Source: an uncultured Winogradskyella sp.
GTDB lineage: Bacteria > Bacteroidota > Bacteroidia > Flavobacteriales > Flavobacteriaceae
Direction: 5' to 3'
Assembly: GCF_947495255.1 (NCBI RefSeq)
Contig: NZ_CANLYI010000010.1
Span: forward strand, 62,001 to 126,000
Length of the DNA stretch: 64,000 nt
Both the position numbers and the translations under genes were made by a program. The notes below the pieces were generated by a model. The model saw nothing but the letters and a program-made list of their open reading frames with translations. It was not told where the DNA came from and did no database searches. Positions 18,760-27,671 of the stretch are shown here, in pieces (the stretch's first letter is position 1; every line of letters starts with the position of its first letter).

Positions 18760-20391
18760 ATGTTAAGAAAACTACTTTTTACTTTATTAAGTACAATAAA
18801 TTTTACTTTTTCTCAGAATACCATAGGGACTACAGTAATCTCAGAAGGAGTCTATGAAGGTTACACTTTATTTACATCACAAAACGATACGTATTTAATT
18901 AATAATTGTGGAGAATTAATTAATCAATGGTCTAGTAGTTTCCCTCCTGGTAATGCTGTTTATCTATTGGAAAATGGTAACATACTGAGAGCAGGTAGAT
19001 CAAATAGTTCTGATATATCTTTTGGTGGACAAGGCGGAGTGATTGAAATTTTTGATTGGGACGGCAACCTGACTTGGCAATATTTTTATGATACACCTAT
19101 GATGAGACAACATCATGATGTATACCCAATGCCAAATGGTAACGTGCTCATTTTGGCCGTAACACGCATGACAAATAGTGAAGCACTCCAAGCAGGTCGA
19201 AACCCAATGAATTTAACTGAATCTGATTTATATAACGAACAAATAATTGAAGTAACACCTGTTGATTCTAATAACGCAACAGTGGTATGGGAATGGAATG
19301 TAAAAGACCATTTAGTTCAAGATTTTGATAATAGTAAAGACAATTTTGGTGATGTTGGATTAAGCCCAGAGAAATTGAACATCAACTTCTTAAATGGTGG
19401 GTCAGGCGGCTCTAATTGGCTTCATTTTAATTCTATTCAATTTAACCCAGTCCTTGATCAAATTGTTATAAGTTCAAGAAATTTAAGCGAAATTTATATT
19501 ATAGACCACTCTACCTCTACGGCAGAGGCTGCTAGCAGTTCTGGAGGAATCTACAATAAGGGTGGTGATTTGTTATACCGTTGGGGAAATCCACAATCTT
19601 ACAATCAAGGCACTGAAACCAACAGAAAGCTTTATGGCCAGCACTATCCTCATGTTATTTCAAACGGATTAGTAGATGCTGGAAAAATAATAATATATAA
19701 TAACGGTAACGGCAGATCACCTTTATTTTCAGAAGTTTTTATTATTAATCCCGAAACTAATAGCCCTGGAGTTTACACGTACCAATCTGACACGGCATTT
19801 GGTCCGCAAGACCCTGAATACATATACTTTAACACAACATCACCAAATGAGTTTTTCTCTAATATTTTAAGTAGTGCTCAACGTCTACCAAATGGTAATA
19901 CTTTAATTTGCGAAGGTATTAATGGTAGATTTTTTGAAATTACACCCTCAGAATATATAGTTTGGGAATATATTAATCCTGTGAATTCAACTAACGGTAA
20001 TATCGCTGAACAAGAAACAGAACCTTCGACATTTACAAACACAACCTTTAGAGGTATAAAATATGCTCCTACATATGCTGCTTTTACTGGGAAAGATTTA
20101 ACACCTAGCACACCATTAGAACTCAATCCTGATATCAGTGCATGTCAAACTTTAGGTATCATAGATACTCTTCAAGTAACTATCAGTTTACACCCTAACC
20201 CTACCAAAGCACAAATAAACATTAACTCTAATATCGTTATAGACAAAATAGAAGCTTATACTACATTAGGACGTAAAGTAAATGAATCTCACTCTAATAT
20301 TTTAGATCTGTCTAATGAAGCAAATGGAATCTACTTTTTAAGAATTTATTCTGAATCTAAAATTATCACAAAAAAGGTGATTAAAAATTAA
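18760..20391 (+). CDS. Arylsulfotransferase-like secreted protein with T9SS sorting domain
   Basis: A 543-aa protein with a signal peptide (MLRKLLFTLLSTINFTFSQ). The body contains repeated blade-like segments (LLENGNILRAGR, HHDVYPMPNGNVLIL, RLPNGNTLICEG) typical of the arylsulfate sulfotransferase beta-propeller family, which moves sulfate between phenolic compounds without PAPS. About residues 473-543 form a type IX secretion C-terminal sorting domain (HPNPTKAQININ, TTLGRKV, NGIYFLRIY, KKVIKN), so the protein should be exported through the Por system and anchored or released at the cell surface. The catalytic His was not pinned down by eye, so activity is inferred from family resemblance. 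A terminator follows it. Confidence 0.75.
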   Translation: MLRKLLFTLLSTINFTFSQNTIGTTVISEGVYEGYTLFTSQNDTYLINNCGELINQWSSSFPPGNAVYLLENGNILRAGRSNSSDISFGGQGGVIEIFDWDGNLTWQYFYDTPMMRQHHDVYPMPNGNVLILAVTRMTNSEALQAGRNPMNLTESDLYNEQIIEVTPVDSNNATVVWEWNVKDHLVQDFDNSKDNFGDVGLSPEKLNINFLNGGSGGSNWLHFNSIQFNPVLDQIVISSRNLSEIYIIDHSTSTAEAASSSGGIYNKGGDLLYRWGNPQSYNQGTETNRKLYGQHYPHVISNGLVDAGKIIIYNNGNGRSPLFSEVFIINPETNSPGVYTYQSDTAFGPQDPEYIYFNTTSPNEFFSNILSSAQRLPNGNTLICEGINGRFFEITPSEYIVWEYINPVNSTNGNIAEQETEPSTFTNTTFRGIKYAPTYAAFTGKDLTPSTPLELNPDISACQTLGIIDTLQVTISLHPNPTKAQININSNIVIDKIEAYTTLGRKVNESHSNILDLSNEANGIYFLRIYSESKIITKKVIKN

Positions 20392-20416
20392 TCTTAATCT
20401 ATCTAATATATTTAAT

Positions 20417-20446
20417 AAACCATCCCTTTTTCAGGATGGTTTTTTT
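20417..20446 (+). terminator. Rho-independent terminator overlapping the rlmB promoter
   Basis: AAACCATCC (20417-20425) pairs perfectly with GGATGGTTT (20434-20442) around an 8-nt loop and runs into a T tract that continues to 20446. The -7 box of rlmB starts only 2 bp later, so termination of one gene and initiation of the next share about 40 bp. Confidence 0.85.
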
Positions 20447-20447
20447 A

Positions 20448-20455
20448 TACCTTTG
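20448..20455 (+). promoter_or_regulatory. -7 promoter box of rlmB, leaderless layout
   Basis: TACCTTTG matches TAnnTTTG. Only four bases separate it from the ATG at 20460, so transcription should begin at or next to the start codon. The same four-base spacing occurs before rarA and the GbsR-type gene. Confidence 0.65.
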
Positions 20456-20459
20456 CAAC

Positions 20460-21194
20460 ATGGAAAACGAAACCACAATTTTTGGTATTAGAGCTATTAT
20501 TGAAGCCGTAAAATCAGGTAAAACTATAGACAAAGTCTTTTTACAAAAAGGACTACATGGTGATCTCTTTAAAGAATTAGAAAATTTAATTCGTTCTGAA
20601 AGTATCAATTCCTCTTATGTACCAGTTGAAAAATTAAATCGTTTAACACGAGGAAACCATCAAGGTGCTGTAGCCCAAATTTCACCAATTGCTTTTCATG
20701 ATATCGATGAATTGGTAATGAGCGTTCTTCAATCTGATAAAACGCCTCTATTCTTATTACTAGACCAATTAAGTGATGTTAGAAATTTTGGAGCAATTGT
20801 AAGAACTGCAGAATGTACTGGCGTGAATGGCATAATCATTCAGAAAAAAGGTGGCGCACCAATTAATGGAGATACTATTAAGACAAGTGCAGGTGCGATT
20901 TTTAAAATTCCTATTTGTAAAGTCGACCACATAAAAGATGCAGTTTTCCATATGCAATCTTCTGGTATTAGAGTAATTGCGGCTACTGAAAAAGCAGAAA
21001 ATTATTTATACGATGTGTCGTTTAAAGAACCTTGCGCTATAATTATGGGCTCTGAAGGTAGAGGAATAAACCCTTCAGTTTTAAAAGTTGTAGATGACAA
21101 AGCTAAGCTACCTATATTAGGTGAAATTGAATCATTAAATGTTTCTGTAGCATGTGGTGCCTTTTTATATGAAGCTGTGAGACAACGTAGTTAA
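20460..21194 (+). CDS. rlmB: 23S rRNA (guanosine-2'-O-) methyltransferase RlmB, TrmH/SpoU family
   Basis: A 244-aa SPOUT-class methyltransferase. The N-terminal substrate-binding part begins ENETTIFGIRAIIEAVKSGK. The three SpoU motifs follow: DQLSDVRNFGAIVRTAE, IIMGSEGRGI and LNVSVACGAFLYEAVRQ. RlmB makes 2'-O-methyl-G at the site equivalent to G2251 of 23S rRNA. The frame could begin eight codons earlier, but the ATG at 20460 gives the normal family start and the earlier codons overlap the terminator and the -7 box. The exact target nucleotide is inferred from the family. Confidence 0.88.
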   Translation: MENETTIFGIRAIIEAVKSGKTIDKVFLQKGLHGDLFKELENLIRSESINSSYVPVEKLNRLTRGNHQGAVAQISPIAFHDIDELVMSVLQSDKTPLFLLLDQLSDVRNFGAIVRTAECTGVNGIIIQKKGGAPINGDTIKTSAGAIFKIPICKVDHIKDAVFHMQSSGIRVIAATEKAENYLYDVSFKEPCAIIMGSEGRGINPSVLKVVDDKAKLPILGEIESLNVSVACGAFLYEAVRQRS

Positions 21195-21238
21195 ACAGAA
21201 GTCTTCAATCTGAAAAAACCAGTGACAACTGAGTATAC

Positions 21239-22018
21239 TTACTCGCTATTTTTTTTAAAAGTATAGTTGATATTTACACTATTCTGATGACTTGAGGTTA
21301 TCTCATTTTGTTCTAATTCTAGTTTAGATTCATTTTCGATTTCAATTTCTTCCGGCTCTAATTCAATAAAGTTTCCGTTTTCATCAAAGTGTTTCATAAA
21401 TGGATCATCGTCCTCGTTATAATATGGCTCTTCCCATTTGTAACGTTTCGGTTTTGCAATTTGATTTCTAAAAATTAAAGCAAATACTAAACCTGTAATT
21501 AAGCCAGACAAATGGCCTTCCCAAGACATGCCACTCTTAATTGGAAACACATACCAAATCATACTTCCATAAAGGAAAATAACTAATAATGACAATGCAA
21601 TAAGTCGGTAATGTTTAGCAAAAATACCTTTGAAAAATATAAAACTAACTAATACATAAACTAAACCACTGGCTCCAATATGGTTTCCATTACTAGCAAT
21701 TAACCATGTTAATAATCCAGAAAGCAAAATTCCAAACCCAATAACCTTCCAGGCTATTTTATTATAAAAATAAAACAAGGCTATACTGAGCACTAATAAA
21801 GGAACAGAATTATTATAAATATGATTGATATCTCCATGTAAAAATGGGCTCGTAACAACTCCCAATAGGCCTTCAATTTTTTGTGGTCTAATTCCAAAAT
21901 TCTTAATTCCACTATCAACTCTAACTTGATACCAAAACACCAACCAAACTGCAAACAAAATTGTCAACGGATAGACAATAATACTATTTGAATATTTAAA
22001 ATGTTGGTTATTACTCAT
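21239..22018 (-). CDS. Rhomboid-family intramembrane serine protease
   Basis: A 259-aa inner-membrane protein with about six transmembrane segments. The catalytic Ser is in NHIGASGLVYV and the catalytic His in WEGHLSGLITGL, the two defining rhomboid motifs. The HGDINHIYNN stretch is the conserved first-loop region. The C-terminal 60 residues form an acidic cytoplasmic tail (PEEIEIENESKLELEQNE), absent from minimal rhomboids. Substrates are unknown. It is convergent with rlmB and divergent from rarA. Confidence 0.9.
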   Translation of the reverse strand: MSNNQHFKYSNSIIVYPLTILFAVWLVFWYQVRVDSGIKNFGIRPQKIEGLLGVVTSPFLHGDINHIYNNSVPLLVLSIALFYFYNKIAWKVIGFGILLSGLLTWLIASNGNHIGASGLVYVLVSFIFFKGIFAKHYRLIALSLLVIFLYGSMIWYVFPIKSGMSWEGHLSGLITGLVFALIFRNQIAKPKRYKWEEPYYNEDDDPFMKHFDENGNFIELEPEEIEIENESKLELEQNEITSSHQNSVNINYTFKKNSE

Positions 22019-22156
22019 GCTATTATTTACATAATCTCTCTCAAAATTATAACCAAAATAAGAATATCTGCAATATTGTCAGAAACAAGAATAATAACAT
22101 TAATAGTTTTAAGATGAAATTCTTTCATTAAATGAACACATCACAAAAGCATTTTG

Positions 22157-22164
22157 TAATTTTG
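22157..22164 (+). promoter_or_regulatory. -7 promoter box of rarA, leaderless layout
   Basis: TAATTTTG matches TAnnTTTG and ends four bases before the ATG at 22169. No convincing -33 element was seen. Confidence 0.6.
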
Positions 22165-22168
22165 AAAC

Positions 22169-23446
22169 ATGAACACGCCTTTAGCCGAACGTCTTAGACC
22201 AAATACATTAAATGACTATTTAAGCCAGCAACATCTAGTGGGTAAAGACGGAATGTTGTATCAGCAAATTAAAAGTGGTGTTATTCCTTCAATGATTTTT
22301 TGGGGCCCTCCAGGCATCGGAAAAACTACACTTGCAAATATTATTGCTAGCGAATCTGGACGTCCATTTTTTAAACTCAGTGCTATTAACTCTGGTGTTA
22401 AAGATATTAGAGAGGTTATTGATAAGGCCAAGAAAAGTGGTGGTTTATTCACTGCAAAAAATCCCATTCTGTTTATTGATGAAATTCATCGATTTAGTAA
22501 ATCTCAACAAGATTCACTTTTAGAAGCCGTTGAAAAAGGTTGGGTTACCTTAATTGGCGCAACTACTGAAAACCCAAGTTTTGAAGTTATTTCTGCCTTG
22601 TTGTCGAGATGCCAAGTCTATACTTTAAATGCCTTTAGCAAAACGGATTTAGAAGCCTTATTAGAACGTGCTTTAACTGAAGACAACACCCTTTCAAAAT
22701 TAAATATTGAATTAAAAGAAACGGAAGCTTTATTACGTTTATCTGGAGGAGATGCCAGAAAGTTACTTAATATATTTGAATTGCTAGTCGCGTCGTTTGA
22801 AGGAGACCAAATTATTATCACTAATAATTTAGTGATGAAACAAGTACAAAACAAAGCTGCTCGATATGATAAAGCTGGTGAACAGCATTACGATATTATT
22901 TCGGCATTTATAAAATCGATTCGTGGAAGCGACCCAAACGCAGCGGTTTATTATTTAGCGCGAATGATTGAAGGTGGTGAAGATGTAAAGTTTATTGCAA
23001 GACGACTTTTAATTTTGGCAAGTGAAGATATTGGAAATGCCAACCCAACAGCTTTAGTTATTGCTAATAATACATTTCAGGCGGTTTCTGTAATTGGTCA
23101 TCCAGAATCTCGAATTATCTTAAGTCAGTGTGCAACATATTTAGCTAGTTCCGCTAAAAGCAATGCAGCTTATGAAGCTATTAATAGAGCGCAACAATTG
23201 GTAAAAGACACAGGTGATTTATCTGTTCCGATAGCGATGAGAAATGCACCAACTAAACTTATGAAAGAATTAGGTTATGGTGATAGTTATAAATATTCTC
23301 ATAGTTATGAGAATAATTTTGCTGCTCAAGAATTTCTACCTGAAGAAATTGCAAACACAACTTTATACAATCCTGGAAATAATGCTAGAGAGCAGGCGCA
23401 ACGTAATTTCCTAAAAACTCTATGGAAAGATAAATATGGCTATTAA
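22169..23446 (+). CDS. rarA: Replication-associated recombination protein A (AAA+ ATPase)
   Basis: A 425-aa clamp-loader-like AAA+ ATPase of the RarA/MgsA/WRNIP1 family that acts at stalled replication forks. It has Walker A GPPGIGKTT, Walker B ILFIDEIHRF, sensor 1 LIGATTENPSFEV and the arginine-finger region SALLSRCQVY. The C-terminal tetramerisation part (IRGSDPNAAVYYLARMIEGG, then EDIGNANPTAL) is complete. Its stop overlaps the stop of the convergent gene at 23443 by four bases. Confidence 0.95.
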   Translation: MNTPLAERLRPNTLNDYLSQQHLVGKDGMLYQQIKSGVIPSMIFWGPPGIGKTTLANIIASESGRPFFKLSAINSGVKDIREVIDKAKKSGGLFTAKNPILFIDEIHRFSKSQQDSLLEAVEKGWVTLIGATTENPSFEVISALLSRCQVYTLNAFSKTDLEALLERALTEDNTLSKLNIELKETEALLRLSGGDARKLLNIFELLVASFEGDQIIITNNLVMKQVQNKAARYDKAGEQHYDIISAFIKSIRGSDPNAAVYYLARMIEGGEDVKFIARRLLILASEDIGNANPTALVIANNTFQAVSVIGHPESRIILSQCATYLASSAKSNAAYEAINRAQQLVKDTGDLSVPIAMRNAPTKLMKELGYGDSYKYSHSYENNFAAQEFLPEEIANTTLYNPGNNAREQAQRNFLKTLWKDKYGY

Positions 23447-24267
23447 AATTTAATATTCATCGATTTCTTTTCTCCTAGCTCACCATCATTTTCAGAATAA
23501 TACCAAAAACCGTCTTCTTTAAAAACAATGGCACTTTTTCCCTTAACAATAAACACGTCTATTGCCGCTGTATTAAGTAAAACCATTACAACTCTTGGTT
23601 CTGAATTTACAAGTTGAAAACCATTAGCAATTTCTTGTGCATAGTATAATTCTCGTTTTACCTTATTAGGACTTTCTACTTTAACGTTGTTTTCTTTTTC
23701 TGCGACCAAAACTCCAGTTAATGTTCCTTCCTCTTTCTTTGAAACTTCTTTAGTTGCTTCTACCGTTTTTGTTTCAATTTTATCTGCTTTAGTTTCTGCT
23801 TTGGCAACCATCGGTTTTTCAGTTTCTTCTTCAGCAACGTAACTATATTCTAACTCCTTAAATGTTTCAAAGGCATCTCTCAATGCTTGAGAATAAGCTT
23901 TATCGTAAGTTTTAATTCTAGACTCTCCTATCTTAGATGTCATAACTACAGCGTCGTAACAATCTTTAAGTTCTATTTGTAATTTTGTTTTAAACATACT
24001 CCCTTTTTCATTTGTTACTGAAGCCATTAAAGCCAAGCAACGATCACTCTTAAGATCTTCTGGCAACTCATCAGTAAAATAAGCGTCATAGCCATACTTA
24101 TTGAATAAAAACTTAGTTAAAGAATTTAACTGATATTGATCTTCTGACTTAGAGAAGTTGTACTCTTTTGGTACAATAATATACTTATAGTCATTAATGT
24201 TTTTTTGAGCTATTCCGTATAAACTAATAAGTATAAATGAAACTGTGAATATTATTTTCTTTAACAT
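23443..24267 (-). CDS. Secreted protein of unknown function
   Basis: A 274-aa protein with a signal peptide ending ISLYGIAQ. About residues 25-135 form a mixed alpha/beta part with two Cys (SDRCLALMASV and LKDCYDAVVM) that could form a disulfide. A Lys/Glu/Thr/Ala-rich linker (about 145-200) leads to a C-terminal segment ending GELGEKKSMNIKF. I recognise no catalytic motif. It lies 10 bp before the phosphatase gene at 24278 in the direction of transcription and probably shares its message, as the end of a radC-independent operon starting with the 24961-26256 gene. Confidence 0.8.
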   Translation of the reverse strand: MLKKIIFTVSFILISLYGIAQKNINDYKYIIVPKEYNFSKSEDQYQLNSLTKFLFNKYGYDAYFTDELPEDLKSDRCLALMASVTNEKGSMFKTKLQIELKDCYDAVVMTSKIGESRIKTYDKAYSQALRDAFETFKELEYSYVAEEETEKPMVAKAETKADKIETKTVEATKEVSKKEEGTLTGVLVAEKENNVKVESPNKVKRELYYAQEIANGFQLVNSEPRVVMVLLNTAAIDVFIVKGKSAIVFKEDGFWYYSENDGELGEKKSMNIKF

Positions 24268-24277
24268 CGTTTTTATT

Positions 24278-24964
24278 TTATAAATGATTTTCTATTGCTT
24301 TTAAATTTGTAATTCTTTTAAAACTATCAGAATTATGAGAATCCTTATAGTCAAAGTGAATGGTGTCCATTCCTATTTTGTGAGCGCCTTCAATATCTGC
24401 TTCTAAGCTATCACCAATCATAATACTTTCTATTGGCTTTGCCTTTGCTAAATCTAATGCAAAATTAAATATTTTTGGATTAGGTTTTTTAACACCAACC
24501 ATTTCAGAATTAGTAACGGTTTTAAAATACTTTTTAATATTTGAAGTGGTCATTTTCTTTTCTTGGGCTTCTTCAAATCCGTTTGTAATAATGTGTAATG
24601 TATATTTCTCTTTTAAATAATCTAAAATCTCAAATGTACCATCAAACAGATGATTAAATGTAGATAGATTATCAATATAAGCCTCTGACAAGTGATGAAT
24701 CATATGATCAGAAACAGTTACTCCAACGCCATCAAATGCTTCTTTTAACCGACCATATCGCAAAGCAGATTTCGTTACTTTTTCTTCCCTATAAAGTTTC
24801 CAATATCTTAAATTAATTGGCTCATAAATTGGTAAAAAATCTTTAGTCTCTAATTCAATATTGTTCTGACTAAAAATCTTCTCAAATGTTAATCCCGAAT
24901 TTTTATCAAAATCCCAAAGCGTATGATCCAAATCAAAAAATACATGTTTTATTGTATGCTTCAT
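24278..24964 (-). CDS. HAD-superfamily hydrolase, YjjG-type nucleotidase
   Basis: A 228-aa cytoplasmic phosphatase. HAD motif I is FFDLDHTLWDFD, with the nucleophile and acid/base Asp in DLDHT. Motif II is in HIITNGF, motif III is the Lys of GVKKPNPKIF and motif IV is IGDSLEADIEGA. The cap region and the length fit the YjjG group, which dephosphorylates non-canonical pyrimidine nucleotides. Its start overlaps the end of the preceding gene by four bases (24961-24964), so it is translationally coupled to the deacetylase-like gene. Confidence 0.85.
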   Translation of the reverse strand: MKHTIKHVFFDLDHTLWDFDKNSGLTFEKIFSQNNIELETKDFLPIYEPINLRYWKLYREEKVTKSALRYGRLKEAFDGVGVTVSDHMIHHLSEAYIDNLSTFNHLFDGTFEILDYLKEKYTLHIITNGFEEAQEKKMTTSNIKKYFKTVTNSEMVGVKKPNPKIFNFALDLAKAKPIESIMIGDSLEADIEGAHKIGMDTIHFDYKDSHNSDSFKRITNLKAIENHL

Positions 24965-26256
24965 TCTGCTGATTCTAATATCAAATTAAATAATTTTCTA
25001 AACCCCTTCCAACGGTCCAAATCGCTAAAAGCATAATTATGAAATACTGGTATAAATGTACCATTTACAGCTTTAACTTCATTAATTATTTTTTGCAAAT
25101 GCTCAGTCTTATCTAATTCTGAATTATACTTAAGCAAGGCAAAATCTAAACATTGATATGGATTAATTTTTAATGGTGTTTGCACTTCGTAATCTAAATC
25201 ATAAAACTGAAACGGTGTACATGTACCAGCTCTAAAACCTAAGGTGTCAATATAACCCATCGTAAAATCTTGGTTTATTTCTAACTCCACCAAATTACGA
25301 TATGAGGTTGGCAAATTAAGTTTTGAAAATGAATGACGTACAGCCTTTATACCATTATGAGTAATGAATTCCATTTTAAGTTTTTCCTTCTTTAAAATTT
25401 CGATATCATCTAGTGCAAAATAAGAAGCCTTAATACCTACATCACAATAATCTGCAACAGATTTTATAAGTGACACAAATTGCTTTTTATTGGTATTAAT
25501 ATTTTTATCAAAAGTGGAATAATCGCCAATTAAAAATAACACCATAAATTTAAAATCGCACGTCTTCTGTTTTCTTATTATCCATTTAAATGTATCATAA
25601 GGATCACGCTTAAAACCCATTAAAACGAGATAACGCGAGTACAATTGTTTTAATTTAAAACGCCTAATATCATTTAAGGTACCACCTACTGTTCTCAACA
25701 AACCTTTATACTTAAAATAATAAGCTACAGGCACATCAATTACAGGTAAAACCTTATAATGACGTTGAGGAAATTTGTAATCTGGAAACCGCTCTTTTAA
25801 AACAGCTTTAAGCTTATAAGCCCAAATATCAATAACAGGTTGTTGAAGAAATTTATGTTTGTATGCTATACTTTCTGATGCTAAAAACCGTCCGTAATCA
25901 TCTTTTACGTGTGGTAAATACTCTTCATATCTGCTCAGTAAATAAAATGATGAGGCAAAAATATCAAAGGGCAATGCACTGCGATCTCCTGTTGCAAAAA
26001 AACCTTTAGTGTGTACCCATTTTTGCACGTTTACATCGACATCAGATAGACCATGTTCAAACAATAAATCATGGCTTCTAATGAATAATTCATGACTTAA
26101 AGGCTGTTTTGCATAAGACATTTTAAGACTGTCATGCGCAATAAAATCTTCAACTTTAGATGTAAAACGCACATCTATACCCAAAATACGCTTGCAAATA
26201 TGCTTAAACGTATAGGTAACTCGAGGTGTGATTTTATGTGTATAAACTAATAGCAT
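24961..26256 (-). CDS. Polysaccharide deacetylase-like protein
   Basis: A 431-aa protein with no clear signal peptide. The order of segments fits the long flavobacterial polysaccharide-deacetylase-like family: an N-terminal alpha/beta region to about residue 170, then a NodB-like barrel with PVIDVPVAYYFK, a strand-end GIKASYFA, FITHNGIKAVRHSFSK and a C-terminal TFIPVFHNY. His residues in ITHNG and AVRHS could be the metal ligands of such an enzyme. The first Asp motif is DVPV rather than a canonical Asp-Asp pair, so catalysis is uncertain. It is first in a three-gene minus-strand operon. Confidence 0.65.
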   Translation of the reverse strand: MLLVYTHKITPRVTYTFKHICKRILGIDVRFTSKVEDFIAHDSLKMSYAKQPLSHELFIRSHDLLFEHGLSDVDVNVQKWVHTKGFFATGDRSALPFDIFASSFYLLSRYEEYLPHVKDDYGRFLASESIAYKHKFLQQPVIDIWAYKLKAVLKERFPDYKFPQRHYKVLPVIDVPVAYYFKYKGLLRTVGGTLNDIRRFKLKQLYSRYLVLMGFKRDPYDTFKWIIRKQKTCDFKFMVLFLIGDYSTFDKNINTNKKQFVSLIKSVADYCDVGIKASYFALDDIEILKKEKLKMEFITHNGIKAVRHSFSKLNLPTSYRNLVELEINQDFTMGYIDTLGFRAGTCTPFQFYDLDYEVQTPLKINPYQCLDFALLKYNSELDKTEHLQKIINEVKAVNGTFIPVFHNYAFSDLDRWKGFRKLFNLILESAE

Positions 26257-26280
26257 AATTTCAGTTGGCAGCCTTCAAAT

Positions 26281-26979
26281 TTATAGAATGTTTTCATCTG
26301 CGAAACTAAAATACGCTTTCTCTGTTACAATAAGATGATCTAAAACCGAAATATCTAAACTCTGTGCTGCATGTTTCAATTTCTTGGTAATATCCTTGTC
26401 TGCTTGGCTCGGTTTTAAAGTGCCAGATGGATGATTATGACACAAAATTAATGCCACTGCTCCAACTTCTAAAGCATTTTTAAGTACTAATCTTACATCA
26501 ACTAAAGTCCCAGTGATTCCACCTTTACTTAATTGATTTTTCTTTATAACTTTATTTGAATTATTGAGATACAGAATCCAGAATTCTTCATGTGGCAAGT
26601 CTCCAATTACAGGCTGCATCACTTCAAAAACGGAACGACTCGATGTTATTTTATCTAACTGAAGTGCATCCTCTATGCGTCTACGCTTTCCTATTTCTAA
26701 AGCAGCAACAATACTAATAGCTTTGGCTTCACCTATACCTTTAAACTCCATTAACTGAGCAATAGATAATTTCCCTAAAGCATTTAAATTATTATCTACA
26801 CTTGCAAAAATACGCTTGCAAAGGGCAACCGCACTTTCGTCTCTATTACCAGAACCTATTAAAATAGCTATTAATTCTGCATCGCTTAATGATGCTTTTC
26901 CTTTGTCTCTTAATTTTTCACGAGGCTGATCATCTTGCGACCAATTTTTAATAGAAAATGAATTTGATTTCTCTGGCAT
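26281..26979 (-). CDS. radC: RadC-family JAB1/MPN domain protein
   Basis: A 232-aa protein with an N-terminal helix-hairpin-helix region (MEFKGIGEAKAISIVAALE) and a C-terminal MPN domain. The metal-binding JAMM motif is CHNHPSGTLKPSQAD, matching HxH-x7-S-x2-D. Despite the name, the family has no proven role in DNA repair, and the MPN domain suggests metal-dependent hydrolysis. It is divergent from the PaiB-like gene. A near-consensus -7 box lies four bases before its start. Confidence 0.9.
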   Translation of the reverse strand: MPEKSNSFSIKNWSQDDQPREKLRDKGKASLSDAELIAILIGSGNRDESAVALCKRIFASVDNNLNALGKLSIAQLMEFKGIGEAKAISIVAALEIGKRRRIEDALQLDKITSSRSVFEVMQPVIGDLPHEEFWILYLNNSNKVIKKNQLSKGGITGTLVDVRLVLKNALEVGAVALILCHNHPSGTLKPSQADKDITKKLKHAAQSLDISVLDHLIVTEKAYFSFADENIL

Positions 26980-26983
26980 GCTC

Positions 26984-26991
26984 TAAAGATA
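26984..26991 (-). promoter_or_regulatory. -7-like box of radC
   Basis: On the minus strand it reads TATCTTTA, seven of eight matches to TAnnTTTG if the last base may vary. Four bases separate it from the ATG, the same leaderless spacing as at rlmB and rarA. Confidence 0.4.
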
Positions 26992-27048
26992 AAAAATTGT
27001 AAATTTAAGCATCAATAAATTTCATTAATTACAAAAAAAATAAAAGAT

Positions 27049-27067
27049 TCTGAAATAATTTCAGAAC
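27049..27067. promoter_or_regulatory. Perfect palindrome just before the PaiB-like gene
   Basis: TTCTGAAAT and its complement ATTTCAGAA flank a single A, giving a 19-bp inverted repeat 8 bp before the ATG at 27076, in the radC/paiB divergent gap. It could be an operator or a 5' mRNA stem. There is no T tract, so it is not a terminator. Confidence 0.45.
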
Positions 27068-27075
27068 AGAAAAAG

Positions 27076-27666
27076 ATGACCTATCCTCCAAAACAGCATC
27101 AAGACGATAACATTAATCACTTGGTTGAAGTTATAAAAACATATCCTTTAGCTACAGTTATTTCTGTAAAAGACAATCTGCCTTTAATTACGCATTTGCC
27201 TTTAATTTATGAAACGGAAAAACTGATAGGACATATAGACATTAATAATCCGCATGCTGAATTATTAAAAAACAATAACAATGTAACACTCATTTTCGGA
27301 GGACCAGAATGTTATATTTCACCTAGTATTTATGCTACAACTCAACTTCCTACTTGGAATTACATCAAAGTCCATTTAAAAGGAAGAGTAAAAGCTATTG
27401 AAAGTAAAGCGGCTTTGAAACAATCCTTAATTACAATGACTGAATTTTTAGAAGCTCCTGACCATAAATATGTATTGGAAGCAGAAAATCCGCGTTTAGA
27501 TGCGAACCTAAAATACATTGAGATGTTTGAAATTTCAATCACCAATTGGGAAGGAAAATTTAAATTATCTCAAGATAAAAAACCAAGCGATACTATTGCT
27601 GCAAGAGAAGAATTACTTAGAGCAAATAAAGAGAGTATAAAATCATTTTTAGATAAAGTGTTTTAA
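27076..27666 (+). CDS. PaiB-like FMN-binding negative transcriptional regulator family protein
   Basis: A 196-aa cytoplasmic protein with a split-barrel flavin-binding fold. The start MTYPPKQHQDDNINHLVEVI, the segment FGGPECYISPSIYAT followed by PTWNYIKVHLKG, and the C-terminal WEGKFKLSQDKKPSD are the hallmarks of the PaiB family (named from the B. subtilis pai locus). Whether it regulates transcription or binds FMN here is not shown. It ends five bases before a convergent lipoprotein gene. Confidence 0.85.
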   Translation: MTYPPKQHQDDNINHLVEVIKTYPLATVISVKDNLPLITHLPLIYETEKLIGHIDINNPHAELLKNNNNVTLIFGGPECYISPSIYATTQLPTWNYIKVHLKGRVKAIESKAALKQSLITMTEFLEAPDHKYVLEAENPRLDANLKYIEMFEISITNWEGKFKLSQDKKPSDTIAAREELLRANKESIKSFLDKVF

Positions 27667-27671
27667 ATCAA

